From NCBI GenBank assembly GCA_015062605.1, contig SUUI01000002.1, positions 124,001 to 188,000 of the forward strand: a stretch of 64,000 bases of DNA. The letters are read 5' to 3'. A program made the translations under genes and the position numbers. This document shows positions 52,987-63,160 of the stretch, in pieces; the first letter of the stretch is position 1; every line of letters starts with the position of its first letter. The stretch comes from Eggerthellaceae bacterium (GTDB lineage Bacteria > Actinomycetota > Coriobacteriia > Coriobacteriales > Eggerthellaceae). The notes under the pieces were generated by a model. The model was not told the origin of the DNA. It saw only the letters and a list, made by a program, of their open reading frames with translations, and ran no database searches.

Positions 52987-54225
52987 ATGGCAAAGCGTTT
53001 CGACATCAGCGTATACGCGAAGATATTGAGCGTACGCAAGGCGTATCCTTTTGATTTCGCCTTGCTTGTCATGCGCTTTTTCACATTCTCGTACACCATT
53101 GGGAACGTCGCGATGCTCACCCTGGCCGGTTTTCCATTCCTCCAAGCCGGCGCAGTCGCGTCCGTACTTGCGATTTCGGTATTGGCGCTCGGACCGATCG
53201 TCTCACGCGAGATCGATCGCCATGGCCAATCGAAGATTTTGCCCATAGCGTGCAGCATCGTCGTCGCTGGATCAATCATCATCATCGCTGACGTCCTTTT
53301 CGATGGGCCTTTAGCGCTGTTGTACCTCGGAGCCGTCCTGATGGGATGCACCCCCACACCTGGTGCACTTGCCCGTACACGCTGGACCTATCTGATTGAA
53401 ACGGATGATGACGTAGCATCCACGGTGGACCTGCAAAGCGTTTACGCCTACGAAGGCATCCTGGATGACCTGGGATTCACGCTCGGACCGCCCATTTCCA
53501 TCGCCATCGCCGCCGTTTCCGTTCCTGTTGCCGGCGCAGCCACATCGACCATATGCTATGCGCTGGGTGCTATCATCCTTATCCGTTCGAAAGACTCGGA
53601 GCCCAGCATCGGCTGGGGCATCGAAGCGAAAACCGAGCAGGCTACGCAAAAAAGGAGCGCCTTCACGCTCTCCGCACTCGTGCGCATCGTGTTCTTCCTG
53701 ATGCTGTGCGTAGGTGCCTTCTTCGGTATTTTCGACAGCGCCACACTCGCACTCGCACAGCAAACCGATGAAACCGCTCTCGCAAGCTTGTATCTGACGC
53801 TTTCAGGCGTGGTCTCCATGGCGGGTGGATTCGTGTTCGGTATGATACGCAATACACCGTCGAAAGCCAAGCTGCTCATCATCACTGCAATTCTTCTCGG
53901 CGCGACCTATGCGTGCATGGTGTTCGTGGATTCGATGCTCACCCTGTTCATCTTCGGACTTGTCGCCTCAATATTCTATGCGCCGTTCCTCATCTCCGAG
54001 AACGCCGCAATAGAGAGCGCCGTGCCTTCAACGCATCTGACCGAAGCACTTACATGGATCACCACAGGAGCGAACTGCGGTTTGGCATTCGGCCCGACTT
54101 TGGCAGGATTCCTTGTCGACGAATTCGGCGTTACGGTCGCGTTCTCGTGCGGCGCGCTCTTCGCCATCTGCATTCCGATTATCGTGCTGCTATTCAGACA
54201 GATCGTCTATCGCGATGTCCACTAG
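52987..54225 (+). CDS. MFS transporter
   Basis: The 412-residue protein has about 12 membrane segments, a DRHGQSK loop like the MFS motif A, and a central cytoplasmic loop near residues 200-225. Substrate is unknown. The start is leaderless as judged by the nearby -10. It converges with another MFS gene, whose stop is four bases away, and no terminator lies between them. Confidence 0.88.
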   Translation: MAKRFDISVYAKILSVRKAYPFDFALLVMRFFTFSYTIGNVAMLTLAGFPFLQAGAVASVLAISVLALGPIVSREIDRHGQSKILPIACSIVVAGSIIIIADVLFDGPLALLYLGAVLMGCTPTPGALARTRWTYLIETDDDVASTVDLQSVYAYEGILDDLGFTLGPPISIAIAAVSVPVAGAATSTICYALGAIILIRSKDSEPSIGWGIEAKTEQATQKRSAFTLSALVRIVFFLMLCVGAFFGIFDSATLALAQQTDETALASLYLTLSGVVSMAGGFVFGMIRNTPSKAKLLIITAILLGATYACMVFVDSMLTLFIFGLVASIFYAPFLISENAAIESAVPSTHLTEALTWITTGANCGLAFGPTLAGFLVDEFGVTVAFSCGALFAICIPIIVLLFRQIVYRDVH

Positions 54226-54229
54226 ATAG

Positions 54230-55468
54230 TTATTCCGCGCTTCCGCTTTCCCCTTGCGCTAGTTCTTTATCCTGCGCTTTCCTGACCAGATAATACGCAA
54301 TAAACATCACTAATACCGAAGCTGCCGAGATGAGGAATACCCCGCTATAGCCCACAGACGGCACAAAAGCTCCCATGATGGGAACACCGATGGTATTGCC
54401 GATATCATTGATGATCAGATAGGTTGAAAGCGCCATCGGAAGACGATGGGGCGCAACGTTGCGGGTAATGATGACCTGGCCGCAGCTCGATAGGCAACCC
54501 TGTCCGAAGGCCATGAGCACTGCGGACAGGTACAGCATGACGGCATTCGTGCTGTATGCGAGCACCACGAGCGCGATGATGAACAAGAAGAACGCGGGAT
54601 ACACGATGACATTGTCGCCATGGCGGTCCATGATCTTACCCGTAATCGGACGTATGACGACCAATACGACGGTATACACCGCGAAGTACCATGCCGCGAA
54701 CTCAACCATGTCGAACTGCTCCGCGAAGGGGGTAAGGAAGCTCGGAACCGATATGTAGCACAGGCTCACGACCAAGCCCATGACCAATGCCATCGGAACG
54801 CTCTTCGGCTCGATGAACTGGTTGACGTGGACACCCTTCGTAAGCTCGGCACGTTGCTTGTCGGTGAGTTCAACCTCGGGGATCTTCAGGAAGGTCACGA
54901 TCAACAACACCGAGATGACGATGGCAAGCGCCACACCGAACAGCTTGTAATACGGAGCGGTATCGATAAGCAGGATGTTCATGCCGATGAGCGGACCTAA
55001 GGCAGCAGCGATGGTGATGGAAAGGCTGAAGTAGTTCAGGCCTTCGCTGTAACGCGATTTCGGAATCATCGAGATTCCCACTGCCGAAATCGTATTGGCG
55101 AACACCCCCATGCACACGCCATGCAGAAAGCGCATGACCATAAAAAGCCAAATGCTTACGGGGAAGAAATATGAGACGACTACGACAAGCGCACCGACGC
55201 TTAAGATCATCATCATGCGCTTACGGCCTACGATGTCGATATAGCGAGTGACGAGAAGACGACCTGCGAGCTTGCCGAATGCGTAGATGCCGATGACCAC
55301 ACCGGCAAGCCATGGCTCAGCCTGGTACACATCGTAGACGACAATAACAAGCGTGGTCGCCAGCAGATAGTAGGTCATAGTATTGACCGTACGCGCAAAG
55401 AACAGGAAGATGAATTCCTTTGTCCATAAGCGTTGACCTTCGCCTTGTTGCACGGGCTTGGCGGCCAC
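54230..55468 (-). CDS. MFS transporter
   Basis: The start is placed at GTG 55468 after AAGGAAGG. An in-frame ATG 12 codons upstream lies before the Shine-Dalgarno. The 412-residue protein has about 12 membrane segments with a motif-A-like loop (RYIDIVGRKRMM) between helices 2 and 3 and a second copy (KIMDRHGDN). The substrate is unknown. Its gene converges head-on with the other MFS gene. Confidence 0.88.
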   Translation of the reverse strand: MAAKPVQQGEGQRLWTKEFIFLFFARTVNTMTYYLLATTLVIVVYDVYQAEPWLAGVVIGIYAFGKLAGRLLVTRYIDIVGRKRMMMILSVGALVVVVSYFFPVSIWLFMVMRFLHGVCMGVFANTISAVGISMIPKSRYSEGLNYFSLSITIAAALGPLIGMNILLIDTAPYYKLFGVALAIVISVLLIVTFLKIPEVELTDKQRAELTKGVHVNQFIEPKSVPMALVMGLVVSLCYISVPSFLTPFAEQFDMVEFAAWYFAVYTVVLVVIRPITGKIMDRHGDNVIVYPAFFLFIIALVVLAYSTNAVMLYLSAVLMAFGQGCLSSCGQVIITRNVAPHRLPMALSTYLIINDIGNTIGVPIMGAFVPSVGYSGVFLISAASVLVMFIAYYLVRKAQDKELAQGESGSAE

Positions 55469-55510
55469 GACCCTTCCTTTCCTGCTGCATCGGTTGGCGC
55501 ACAAATACTA

Positions 55511-55730
55511 CGCATTGTACGTTGCAAAGCGGCTAGGAACGGTATAGCACAAAACGGCAGACGGAAAGCGCAGGTTTACGCCTTGGCCGCATTGAGGCTG
55601 GGAATTGCAGCATCTCGATCGGCACGGCCTTTCGCATCGCAGAGGCACTCGATGTGACATCCTTCAACCTGTTGAGGCAACTACCCGAATCGTTCCAAGA
55701 CCGATACCCCGGCAATCGGATCCATGCGTA
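55511..55730 (+). pseudogene. Frameshifted remnant of an XRE-family HTH regulator
   Basis: Two frames read parts of one small helix-turn-helix protein. Frame A (from about 55511) gives ILRIVRCKAARNGIAQNG. Frame B (from about 55540) gives SAGLRLGRIEAGNCSISI, then GTAFRIAEALDVTSFNLLRQL, the classic third-to-fifth helices of an XRE domain. A frameshift near 55555-55575 separates them. No single ATG-initiated frame covers both parts, so the gene looks inactive. A sequencing error is an alternative. Confidence 0.55.
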
Positions 55731-55731
55731 C

Positions 55732-55755
55732 GCAAGCCCGCTTCCGCGGGCTTGC
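55732..55755. terminator. Terminator between HTH remnant and DUF2130 gene
   Basis: The 10-bp perfect stem GCAAGCCCGC / GCGGGCTTGC with loop TTCC lies beyond the DUF2130 stop (55788) on the minus strand and at the end of the HTH remnant on the plus strand. Confidence 0.75.
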
Positions 55756-55787
55756 TTCATGGTATCGCGCATTATTGTTCCTCGCCG

Positions 55788-57155
55788 TCACTTTTCGTCA
55801 TCGGCGTGCAGCGCATCGAACATCGCTTTCATTGTGGGGTTCTTACGTACGAGCCTCTTCACCGTAAGGTCTTCGGCTTTCTGGTTCGCCAGACGCAGGT
55901 TGTTTTCCGACCCCAGCAGGTCCGCCTTCGTTTTCTCCAACATGCGGATGGTTTTGTCGATTTCCTCGATAGCCTTAGCGAACTTCTCGCTTGCGAGGCG
56001 GTAGTTGCGTCCGAACTTCTCCTTGAAGTCCTCCAGCTCCTGCTCAAAATGCGTCACATCGATGTTCTGCTGACGCACGAGGACGAGCTCGGCCTTCGCT
56101 TCGGCGGCATTGCGCGCAGCGTTGCGGAGAATAGTGATCATGGGGATGAAGAACTGCGGTCGGATGACGTACATTTTCTCGTACTCGTACGAGACATCCG
56201 CGATGCCGGTATTGTAGAACTCGTTGTCCGGCTCAAGCAGCGACACGAGCACCGCATACTCACATCCCTTGTCGCGACGGTCCTTGTCCAGTTTCTTGAA
56301 AAAGTCCGCGTTCTTCTTATGGTACGTGGCACCCTCCTCTTCGTTCTTCATATCGAACATGATGGAGATGAGCTCGACACCATTCTCGTCTTTTTCGCGG
56401 TAGATGTAATCGCCCTTTGTACCGTCCGCAGGAATGGTGTCCTTCCTGAATTCGGCGTTCTGGAATGCTGTAGCTCGCAGCTGGTTGAACGAGACCTCGC
56501 AGTGCTGCTCCAACGTTTCGCCCAGCAACTTCGTGTTCAGCTTGGCCTTCATGTCGCGCACGCGCTCCAATTGCTCGCGCACTTCAGCCAGTTGGGCCTC
56601 CTTCGCCTTCACCCGCTCCTCGGCCAGCTTCTGCTGTTCGAGCTCGACCCGCTTGGTCTCGGCCTTCTGAATGTCAATCTGCGCCTTCGCTTCATCGAGC
56701 TGGCGCTGCAGCTGAATCGCCTGCTCCCTCAGAACATCCTGTGCTTCCTTCACTGCCAACTGTTTCTGAGCCTCAAACGAGGATGCCTGGCCTTCCAGAC
56801 GCTCTTTCAACGATGCCACCTGCGTCTGGAGTTCGGCCTGCGCTTCCTTGGCCTCTGCGGCTGCCCGTTGGGCCTGCAACTCCAAATCAGCCGCCGCCTG
56901 CTTCGCTTGACCGGCCAGTTCGGCCTCGAGCTGGGTGATGCGGGCATCTTTTAAGGCAAGTTCCTGCTGCGACCGACCTTCCGCGTCGCTCACTGCGAGA
57001 GCCTTCTCCTTCTCGCTCAGTTCCTTCGCCAGTCGCTCGCGTTCGGCCAGCTCACGCGTGAATTCCTTGTCGCGCACCTGTCGGACGATATCCGCATAGT
57101 CGCTTTCGTCAATCGTGAAAGGGGTTCCGCAATTCGGGCACTTGATCTCATTCAT
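55788..57155 (-). CDS. DUF2130 coiled-coil protein with nuclease-like domain
   Basis: The 455-residue protein starts with CPNCG, a short zinc-knuckle-like element. Residues 30-215 form a long Glu/Ala/Gln coiled coil. The C-terminal part contains [12 protein letters not shown] and [12 protein letters not shown], then [21 protein letters not shown]. The D-x-K-like core (FDMKNE) has been compared with restriction-type nucleases in DUF2130 proteins. Function is unknown. No partner genes for a defence system are adjacent; only the HTH remnant lies nearby. Confidence 0.85.
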   Translation of the reverse strand: MNEIKCPNCGTPFTIDESDYADIVRQVRDKEFTRELAERERLAKELSEKEKALAVSDAEGRSQQELALKDARITQLEAELAGQAKQAAADLELQAQRAAAEAKEAQAELQTQVASLKERLEGQASSFEAQKQLAVKEAQDVLREQAIQLQRQLDEAKAQIDIQKAETKRVELEQQKLAEERVKAKEAQLAEVREQLERVRDMKAKLNTKLLGETLEQHCEVSFNQLRATAFQNAEFRKDTIPADGTKGDYIYREKDENGVELISIMFDMKNEEEGATYHKKNADFFKKLDKDRRDKGCEYAVLVSLLEPDNEFYNTGIADVSYEYEKMYVIRPQFFIPMITILRNAARNAAEAKAELVLVRQQNIDVTHFEQELEDFKEKFGRNYRLASEKFAKAIEEIDKTIRMLEKTKADLLGSENNLRLANQKAEDLTVKRLVRKNPTMKAMFDALHADDEK

Positions 57156-57215
57156 GTACGCTCCTCTAACTCAACTGGCCTCCGCATATGGCGGCTTACG
57201 CTGTATTGAACGAAA

Positions 57216-57229
57216 CCATGATATCATGG
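57216..57229 (-). promoter_or_regulatory. Extended -10 promoter within a palindrome for the DUF2130 gene
   Basis: CCATGATATCATGG is a perfect 14-bp palindrome. On the minus strand it contains TGATATCAT, a TG-extended -10, 61 bases before the DUF2130 start. A second inverted repeat, GTCCC/GGGAC (57245-57260), lies upstream. The pair may form an operator. Confidence 0.55.
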
Positions 57230-57288
57230 GCGTTTCACTCGACAGTCCCACAAACGGGACATGCCTCCAGACTCCTCCTTCAAGATAA

Positions 57289-57312
57289 TCGGGGCCGCTT
57301 CCGCGGCCCCGA
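57289..57312 (-). terminator. Terminator of the groES-groEL operon
   Basis: A 10-bp stem (TCGGGGCCGC / GCGGCCCCGA) with loop TTCC lies 31 bases past the groEL stop on the minus strand, followed by ATTATCTT. Confidence 0.8.
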
Positions 57313-57342
57313 CTTGAATGCATATGTAGCAGCTTCTTCGGC

Positions 57343-59001
<1,659 letters not shown>

Positions 59002-59289
59002 TTATGCGAAAACGGCATACAGATCGTCGGCGCGCAGAATCATGACTTCCTCGCCATCGACGGTCACTTCGGTGCCGCCATACTTGCCATACAGGACCTT
59101 GTCGCCCACCTTGACGGGCATCGGGTAGATGTTGCCGTCCTTGCTGCGCTTGCCTTCGCCAACAGCTAAGACGATGCCGGTCTGCGGCTTTTCCTTGGCA
59201 TCGTGAGCCAAGATCAGACCGCCAGCCGTGGTCTCCTCGGCCTCATCCTGCTTGATGATCACGCGATCACCCAATGGTTTGAGATTCAT
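59002..59289 (-). CDS. groES: Co-chaperonin GroES
   Basis: The 95-residue protein has MNLKPLGDRVIIKQDEAEE, the mobile-loop TTAGGLIL, and the C-terminal GDKVLYGKYGGTEV. It caps GroEL. It is preceded by AAAGGATGAGATATG and is the first gene of the CIRCE-controlled operon. Confidence 0.98.
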   Translation of the reverse strand: MNLKPLGDRVIIKQDEAEETTAGGLILAHDAKEKPQTGIVLAVGEGKRSKDGNIYPMPVKVGDKVLYGKYGGTEVTVDGEEVMILRADDLYAVFA

Positions 59290-59371
59290 ATCTCATCCTT
59301 TCACTCATCTTCCGTGCGCATGTGCAACCGGAATCAGTACTACTGCAATCAACAACCAGATGGTTGAATGA

Positions 59372-59398
59372 CTAGCACTCGAAAAGGGCGAGTGCTAA
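59372..59398 (-). promoter_or_regulatory. CIRCE operator of groES-groEL
   Basis: The plus strand reads CTAGCACTC-N9-GAGTGCTAA, differing from the consensus (TTAGCACTC-N9-GAGTGCTAA) at one base. HrcA binds this repeat and represses the operon until heat stress. It sits right after the expected transcription start. Confidence 0.95.
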
Positions 59399-59409
59399 AA
59401 GCCTACGCC

Positions 59410-59437
59410 ATCATACCACCCGAGCCTGACAATGCAA
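59410..59437 (-). promoter_or_regulatory. Promoter of groES-groEL
   Basis: On the minus strand TTGCAT (59432-59437), 16 bases and TATGAT (59410-59415) form a sigma-70 promoter. The start point would fall within or just before the CIRCE element. Confidence 0.75.
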
Positions 59438-59489
59438 GGGGAAACGGGCATACGGCGATTGATTACACAAATGGTGCAGAATGAGATTC

Positions 59490-60392
59490 TTAGTAACTCC
59501 ACGCTGAGCCTTCAGCGCCTTCAGCGTAGAACTCGTATTGTGATGTAGGTGCATACAGGGCCTGTTTGAACGCACTCGCGGCAAGCTTCTTCAAGACAAG
59601 GTCGACATCTTCTTGCGTAAAGCCCGCTTCCACGAGCGCCTCCGCATCTTTCCCGCGCTCGAGGTGCGCGACCAAGATGTTGTCAAGTACGGCATACTCG
59701 ATGCCGAGGGAATCCTCATCCGTCTGATCGGGAGCGAGTTCGGCGCTTGCCGGCTTGTTGATGACATGACGAGGAATCGGCTGCTTTTTCAAAGGTTCCA
59801 AGCCAAGCATGGTCTGGTTATACAACGCCGCATGGGCCTGCCCAAGCGCATAAGCAGCCTGCTCGTTGCGCCAACGGCACAACAGGTACACATCTGTCTT
59901 GTATAAGCCGCCGATCGGCGCATAAGCTCCTGCCATATCGCCATAAAGCGTGGCATATCCCATCGCGGCCTCGCTCTTGTTGCCCGTATTGAGCAAAAGC
60001 CATCCGTGTGCATTCGAGAGCGCCATCAGGCAGATCATGCGGCAACGCGCTTGGATGTTCTGCGAAGTCGTGCCATCAAAAGCTTCACCGCACACATCCT
60101 TAAGTTCAGCAGCGAAGGCATCGTACGCCCCCTTGATCGAAAGCGTCATCGTATCGATGCCGAGATTGTCGGCAAGGGCCAAGGCATCTGCGCTTGCATG
60201 GTCGGTCGAATACGGACCGGGAAGCAGTACGCCATGCACATGGGCGGGCCCGAATGCATCGACCGCCATCGTGGCGACGAGCGAGCTGTCCACGCCTCCC
60301 GACAAACCGATGACCACATCGGTTGCCCCAGTTGCTTCGACGAACTTCTTCAAGTCAGACACGCAAGCGATGTACTTGAGATGGCTATCCAT
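59490..60392 (-). CDS. nadE: NAD+ synthase
   Basis: The 300-residue protein has the P-loop GLSGGVDSSL, LLPGPYSTDH with the adenylate-binding region, NTGNKSEAAMGYATLYGDMAG and GGLYKTDVY. It lacks a glutaminase domain, so it is of the ammonia-using type. It makes NAD+ from deamido-NAD+. It lies 62 bases downstream of hypB and starts after AAGGAGG. Confidence 0.95.
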   Translation of the reverse strand: MDSHLKYIACVSDLKKFVEATGATDVVIGLSGGVDSSLVATMAVDAFGPAHVHGVLLPGPYSTDHASADALALADNLGIDTMTLSIKGAYDAFAAELKDVCGEAFDGTTSQNIQARCRMICLMALSNAHGWLLLNTGNKSEAAMGYATLYGDMAGAYAPIGGLYKTDVYLLCRWRNEQAAYALGQAHAALYNQTMLGLEPLKKQPIPRHVINKPASAELAPDQTDEDSLGIEYAVLDNILVAHLERGKDAEALVEAGFTQEDVDLVLKKLAASAFKQALYAPTSQYEFYAEGAEGSAWSY

Positions 60393-60454
60393 GCTTTCTC
60401 CTCCTTATATGCGCCCTCGTTTCGGGCGATTCTTTCACCTAAAGCGTATTGCCG

Positions 60455-61105
60455 TTACGCTTGACGGATACGCTCCGCGAGCCATTCCGCCCATTCTTCA
60501 ACGCCTTCTCCGCGCGTTGCAGCGACATGGAATATCGGTGCCTGCGGATTAAGGCGCTTAACCGATGAGGTAAAGGCCTCAACATCGAAATCGAACACGG
60601 GCAATGTATCGACCTTGTTGAGGATGATGGCTTGCGCAACCTGGAACACACCCGGGTACTTCAGCGGCTTGTCGTCTCCCTCGGGCACCGACAAGATCAT
60701 GACCTTGACATTCTCGCCGAGGTCGAAATCTGTCGGGCACACCAGATTGCCGACGTTCTCGATGATGATAAGGTCGAGCCGTTCTAAATCGAGGACATCG
60801 ATTGCCCGCTTGACCATGTCGCTTTCGAGATGGCATGCGCCGCCTGTATTGATTTGCACGGCCGCGATGCCCTGAGCCTTGATACGCTCGGCATCGACGC
60901 TGCTCGCGATGTCGCCCTCGATGATCGCGATGTTGAATTCGTCGCGCAAGGCATCGATTGTTGCAAGGATCGTGGATGTCTTCCCCGACCCCGGGCTTGC
61001 GAGCAAATCGACCACGTATACGTGGTTTTGCGCGAAGCGCTCGCGAAGCTCGCTCGCTATGCGATCGTTCTTCTCAAGAATCGGTTGCTTCAAATCAATC
61101 TGCAT
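60455..61105 (-). CDS. hypB: Hydrogenase nickel-insertion GTPase HypB
   Basis: The 216-residue GTPase has G1 ASPGSGKTS, the metal-binding INTGGACHLESDM with Cys-His, G3-like IENVGNLVCP, and G4 NKVD. The N-terminal His-rich nickel-storage tail found in some HypB is missing. It delivers nickel to NiFe hydrogenase with HypA. It follows hypA after 59 bases. Confidence 0.95.
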   Translation of the reverse strand: MQIDLKQPILEKNDRIASELRERFAQNHVYVVDLLASPGSGKTSTILATIDALRDEFNIAIIEGDIASSVDAERIKAQGIAAVQINTGGACHLESDMVKRAIDVLDLERLDLIIIENVGNLVCPTDFDLGENVKVMILSVPEGDDKPLKYPGVFQVAQAIILNKVDTLPVFDFDVEAFTSSVKRLNPQAPIFHVAATRGEGVEEWAEWLAERIRQA

Positions 61106-61164
61106 CGATCCCCCTTCGTTTTCTGTGAGGCGGCTTTATGCCGCATCGGCTCTAATACTGCCCG

Positions 61165-61524
61165 TTAGTCGGGCAGGTCGACTTCCATCGAGTCGATTTC
61201 AAGTTCACGACCCGCAATCAGCTTCGTCGCGAAACTCCCGCATTTCGGGCACAGCATGTCGAAACGGTCGTGCTCGTACGAGATACCGCATTCGAGGCAT
61301 TCGCTTTTAGGACGCACCATCTCGATGACGAGCTGTGCATCCTTGCATAAACTGTATTCAGGCAGATCGCGAAGAGCCTCGAACGCGAATACGAGCGCAT
61401 CCTCGATTGCCTCTGTCATCTCTCCGATCTTCAAATTGACTTTGATGACGCGCGTAGCGCCCGCATCGGTCGCAGCATTCTCGACCGCATCGAGCACACT
61501 CGTCATGATGCCAAGCTCATGCAT
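61165..61524 (-). CDS. hypA: Hydrogenase nickel-incorporation protein HypA
   Basis: The 119-residue protein begins MHELGIMTSVLDAVE with the nickel-binding His2, and has zinc cysteines in CLECGISYE and CPKCGS. It works with HypB to load nickel into NiFe hydrogenase. It starts after the tatC stop with a 5-base gap. Confidence 0.95.
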   Translation of the reverse strand: MHELGIMTSVLDAVENAATDAGATRVIKVNLKIGEMTEAIEDALVFAFEALRDLPEYSLCKDAQLVIEMVRPKSECLECGISYEHDRFDMLCPKCGSFATKLIAGRELEIDSMEVDLPD

Positions 61525-61529
61525 TCGCG

Positions 61530-62327
61530 CTATTCCTCCAGCCCGAGTTCTTTGAGATCTTCGAGTTCCTCTTCCTTCTCGCGCTCGATACGACGACGAA
61601 GCGCGATGCGCGCGATGAGCAAACTGATTTCATAAAGCGCGACAAGAGCCGCGAACATGAGCAGCATCGTCACGGGAGATGCATCCGGCGTGACCATCGC
61701 AGAGATGACCAAGAGGACCACGTACACGGTACGCCAGGCACCACGAATCTTCTTGTACGGAACGACATCGAAGATGACGAGATAGAACACGATGAGCGGC
61801 AATTCGAATGCGAAGCCGAACCCAAGCTCGAACTTGATGATCATGTCGATGTAGGTGCTCATGCGCGCCTCGATCGTGCCAAGCCCCGCTGCCTGGTCGG
61901 TCAAAAATACGAACGCTGGATGCAAGATGACAAGGTAGCAGAAGATCGTGCCCAAAATGAACAGGGCAACCGCAGCCGCAAATGTCGGAATGAACCACTT
62001 TCGCTCATTCGGTTTGAGCGCTGGCAGGAAGAACGCAAGTATCTGCCAGAGGATGATGGGTGCGCATGCGACGAACGATGTCCACAGCGCGATGATGAAG
62101 CGCGTCGAGAACGCTTCGAATGGGTCAAGCGCTACCAAATCGCCGAAACCCTCGGCATCGGTTGGGATGCAGTCCGCAATAGGTAAAAGCAAGAATTGAC
62201 CGATAGTCGGTGTTGCCAGATAGAAGACGCAGATCGAAACGAACAGTACGACGACGATGCGCACGAGACGCATACGCAATTCGCCCAAATGGTCCATCAG
62301 AGGCATGCGCGCTGGTCCGATAGGCAT
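61530..62327 (-). CDS. tatC: Sec-independent protein translocase TatC
   Basis: The 265-residue membrane protein has MDHLGELRMRLVRI, the conserved TatC N-terminal motif, six membrane segments and FELGFGFAFELPLIVFY with the Glu needed for twin-arginine recognition. The C-terminus is unusually long and charged. It forms the receptor complex with TatA/B. It starts three bases after the tatA/B stop. The neighbouring hydrogenase maturation genes fit, since hydrogenase small subunits are Tat substrates. Confidence 0.96.
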   Translation of the reverse strand: MPIGPARMPLMDHLGELRMRLVRIVVVLFVSICVFYLATPTIGQFLLLPIADCIPTDAEGFGDLVALDPFEAFSTRFIIALWTSFVACAPIILWQILAFFLPALKPNERKWFIPTFAAAVALFILGTIFCYLVILHPAFVFLTDQAAGLGTIEARMSTYIDMIIKFELGFGFAFELPLIVFYLVIFDVVPYKKIRGAWRTVYVVLLVISAMVTPDASPVTMLLMFAALVALYEISLLIARIALRRRIEREKEEELEDLKELGLEE

Positions 62328-62330
62328 CGC

Positions 62331-62939
62331 TTAGGCCTCCTCGTCCGCATCGGCAATGACCTCGACGAGGCTGGATGCCTCGATGGTCGCCTCTTCGTCT
62401 TCTGCTTCATTCGTTTCGGCACTGATTTCGTCGCTTATCGCGCTGGCTTGATCAACGGGTTTCATGGTATAGAGCTCTTCGATGGAAACACCTGCGATGG
62501 AAGATTCTGCGGCCTTCTTGGAAGCATTCCCTTCGGCTTCATCTGTCACAGCATCTGCGGAAGCCTCCTTCTCGGAGGCATCGGCAGCCTCGGATGCGGC
62601 CTTCTTCTGCTCGGCTTTCTCCCGCTCGCGTTTCTCGCGCTCGGCTTTTTCCTGTTCGTACCGTGCCTTACGAGCAGCGAAGCTCTCGTCCGCGACGGTC
62701 TTCTTCGATCCCGATGTCGATTTGCCCGTGAGGGAATCGAGCACATCCGCGGCAGTCTCCCCTGTCTCAGGGTCGATGACTTCCTGCTTGAGCGCAGAGG
62801 ATACCTCTTGTTCCGCCTCGCGGAACTTCACGAGAGCTTTTCTCAACGTTTTCAGGAATGCGGGTATCTTCTCAGGGCCGAACAGCATGAACGCGAACAG
62901 CACGATGAGAAAGAGCTCGAATCCTCCGATACCGAACAT
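62331..62939 (-). CDS. Tat translocase TatA/TatB-family protein with long acidic tail
   Basis: The 202-residue protein begins MFGIGGFELFLIVLFAFMLFGPEKIPAF, one membrane helix and the amphipathic hinge FGPEKIP of the TatA/B family. LRKALVKFREAEQEVSS follows. The remaining 140 residues are a Lys/Glu-rich and then acidic low-complexity tail. TatA usually has 60-90 residues and TatB up to about 170, so this is long and nearer to TatB. It lies just upstream of tatC. Confidence 0.88.
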   Translation of the reverse strand: MFGIGGFELFLIVLFAFMLFGPEKIPAFLKTLRKALVKFREAEQEVSSALKQEVIDPETGETAADVLDSLTGKSTSGSKKTVADESFAARKARYEQEKAEREKREREKAEQKKAASEAADASEKEASADAVTDEAEGNASKKAAESSIAGVSIEELYTMKPVDQASAISDEISAETNEAEDEEATIEASSLVEVIADADEEA

Positions 62940-62958
62940 CGCTTACGTCAAGCCTTCC

Positions 62959-63156
62959 TTACGAAGCGCCGAACACTGCGATGGCCATGGTGGGAATGCC
63001 AAGGGCAAGGACCAAGATCACGCAGACGACGATCGTGAAGATCTGCTTACGGCGCGATTCCTTCTCCTTCTTGGCTTGCGCGCGCTCTTCGCGCTCCTTT
63101 GCGGCCTGAACACGGGCCGCACGCTGCTTTGCAGTGAGTTTCTTGGTTTTCGACAT
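62959..63156 (-). CDS. Small single-span membrane protein
   Basis: The 65-residue protein has a strongly basic N-terminal half (KKLTAKQRAARVQAAKE...) and one hydrophobic segment (IFTIVVCVILVLALGIPT) near the C-terminus. GAGG lies about ten bases before the ATG. It fills the gap between the amidohydrolase and the tatA/B gene and is probably cotranscribed. No function is suggested. Confidence 0.65.
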   Translation of the reverse strand: MSKTKKLTAKQRAARVQAAKEREERAQAKKEKESRRKQIFTIVVCVILVLALGIPTMAIAVFGAS

Positions 63157-63160
63157 TGCT

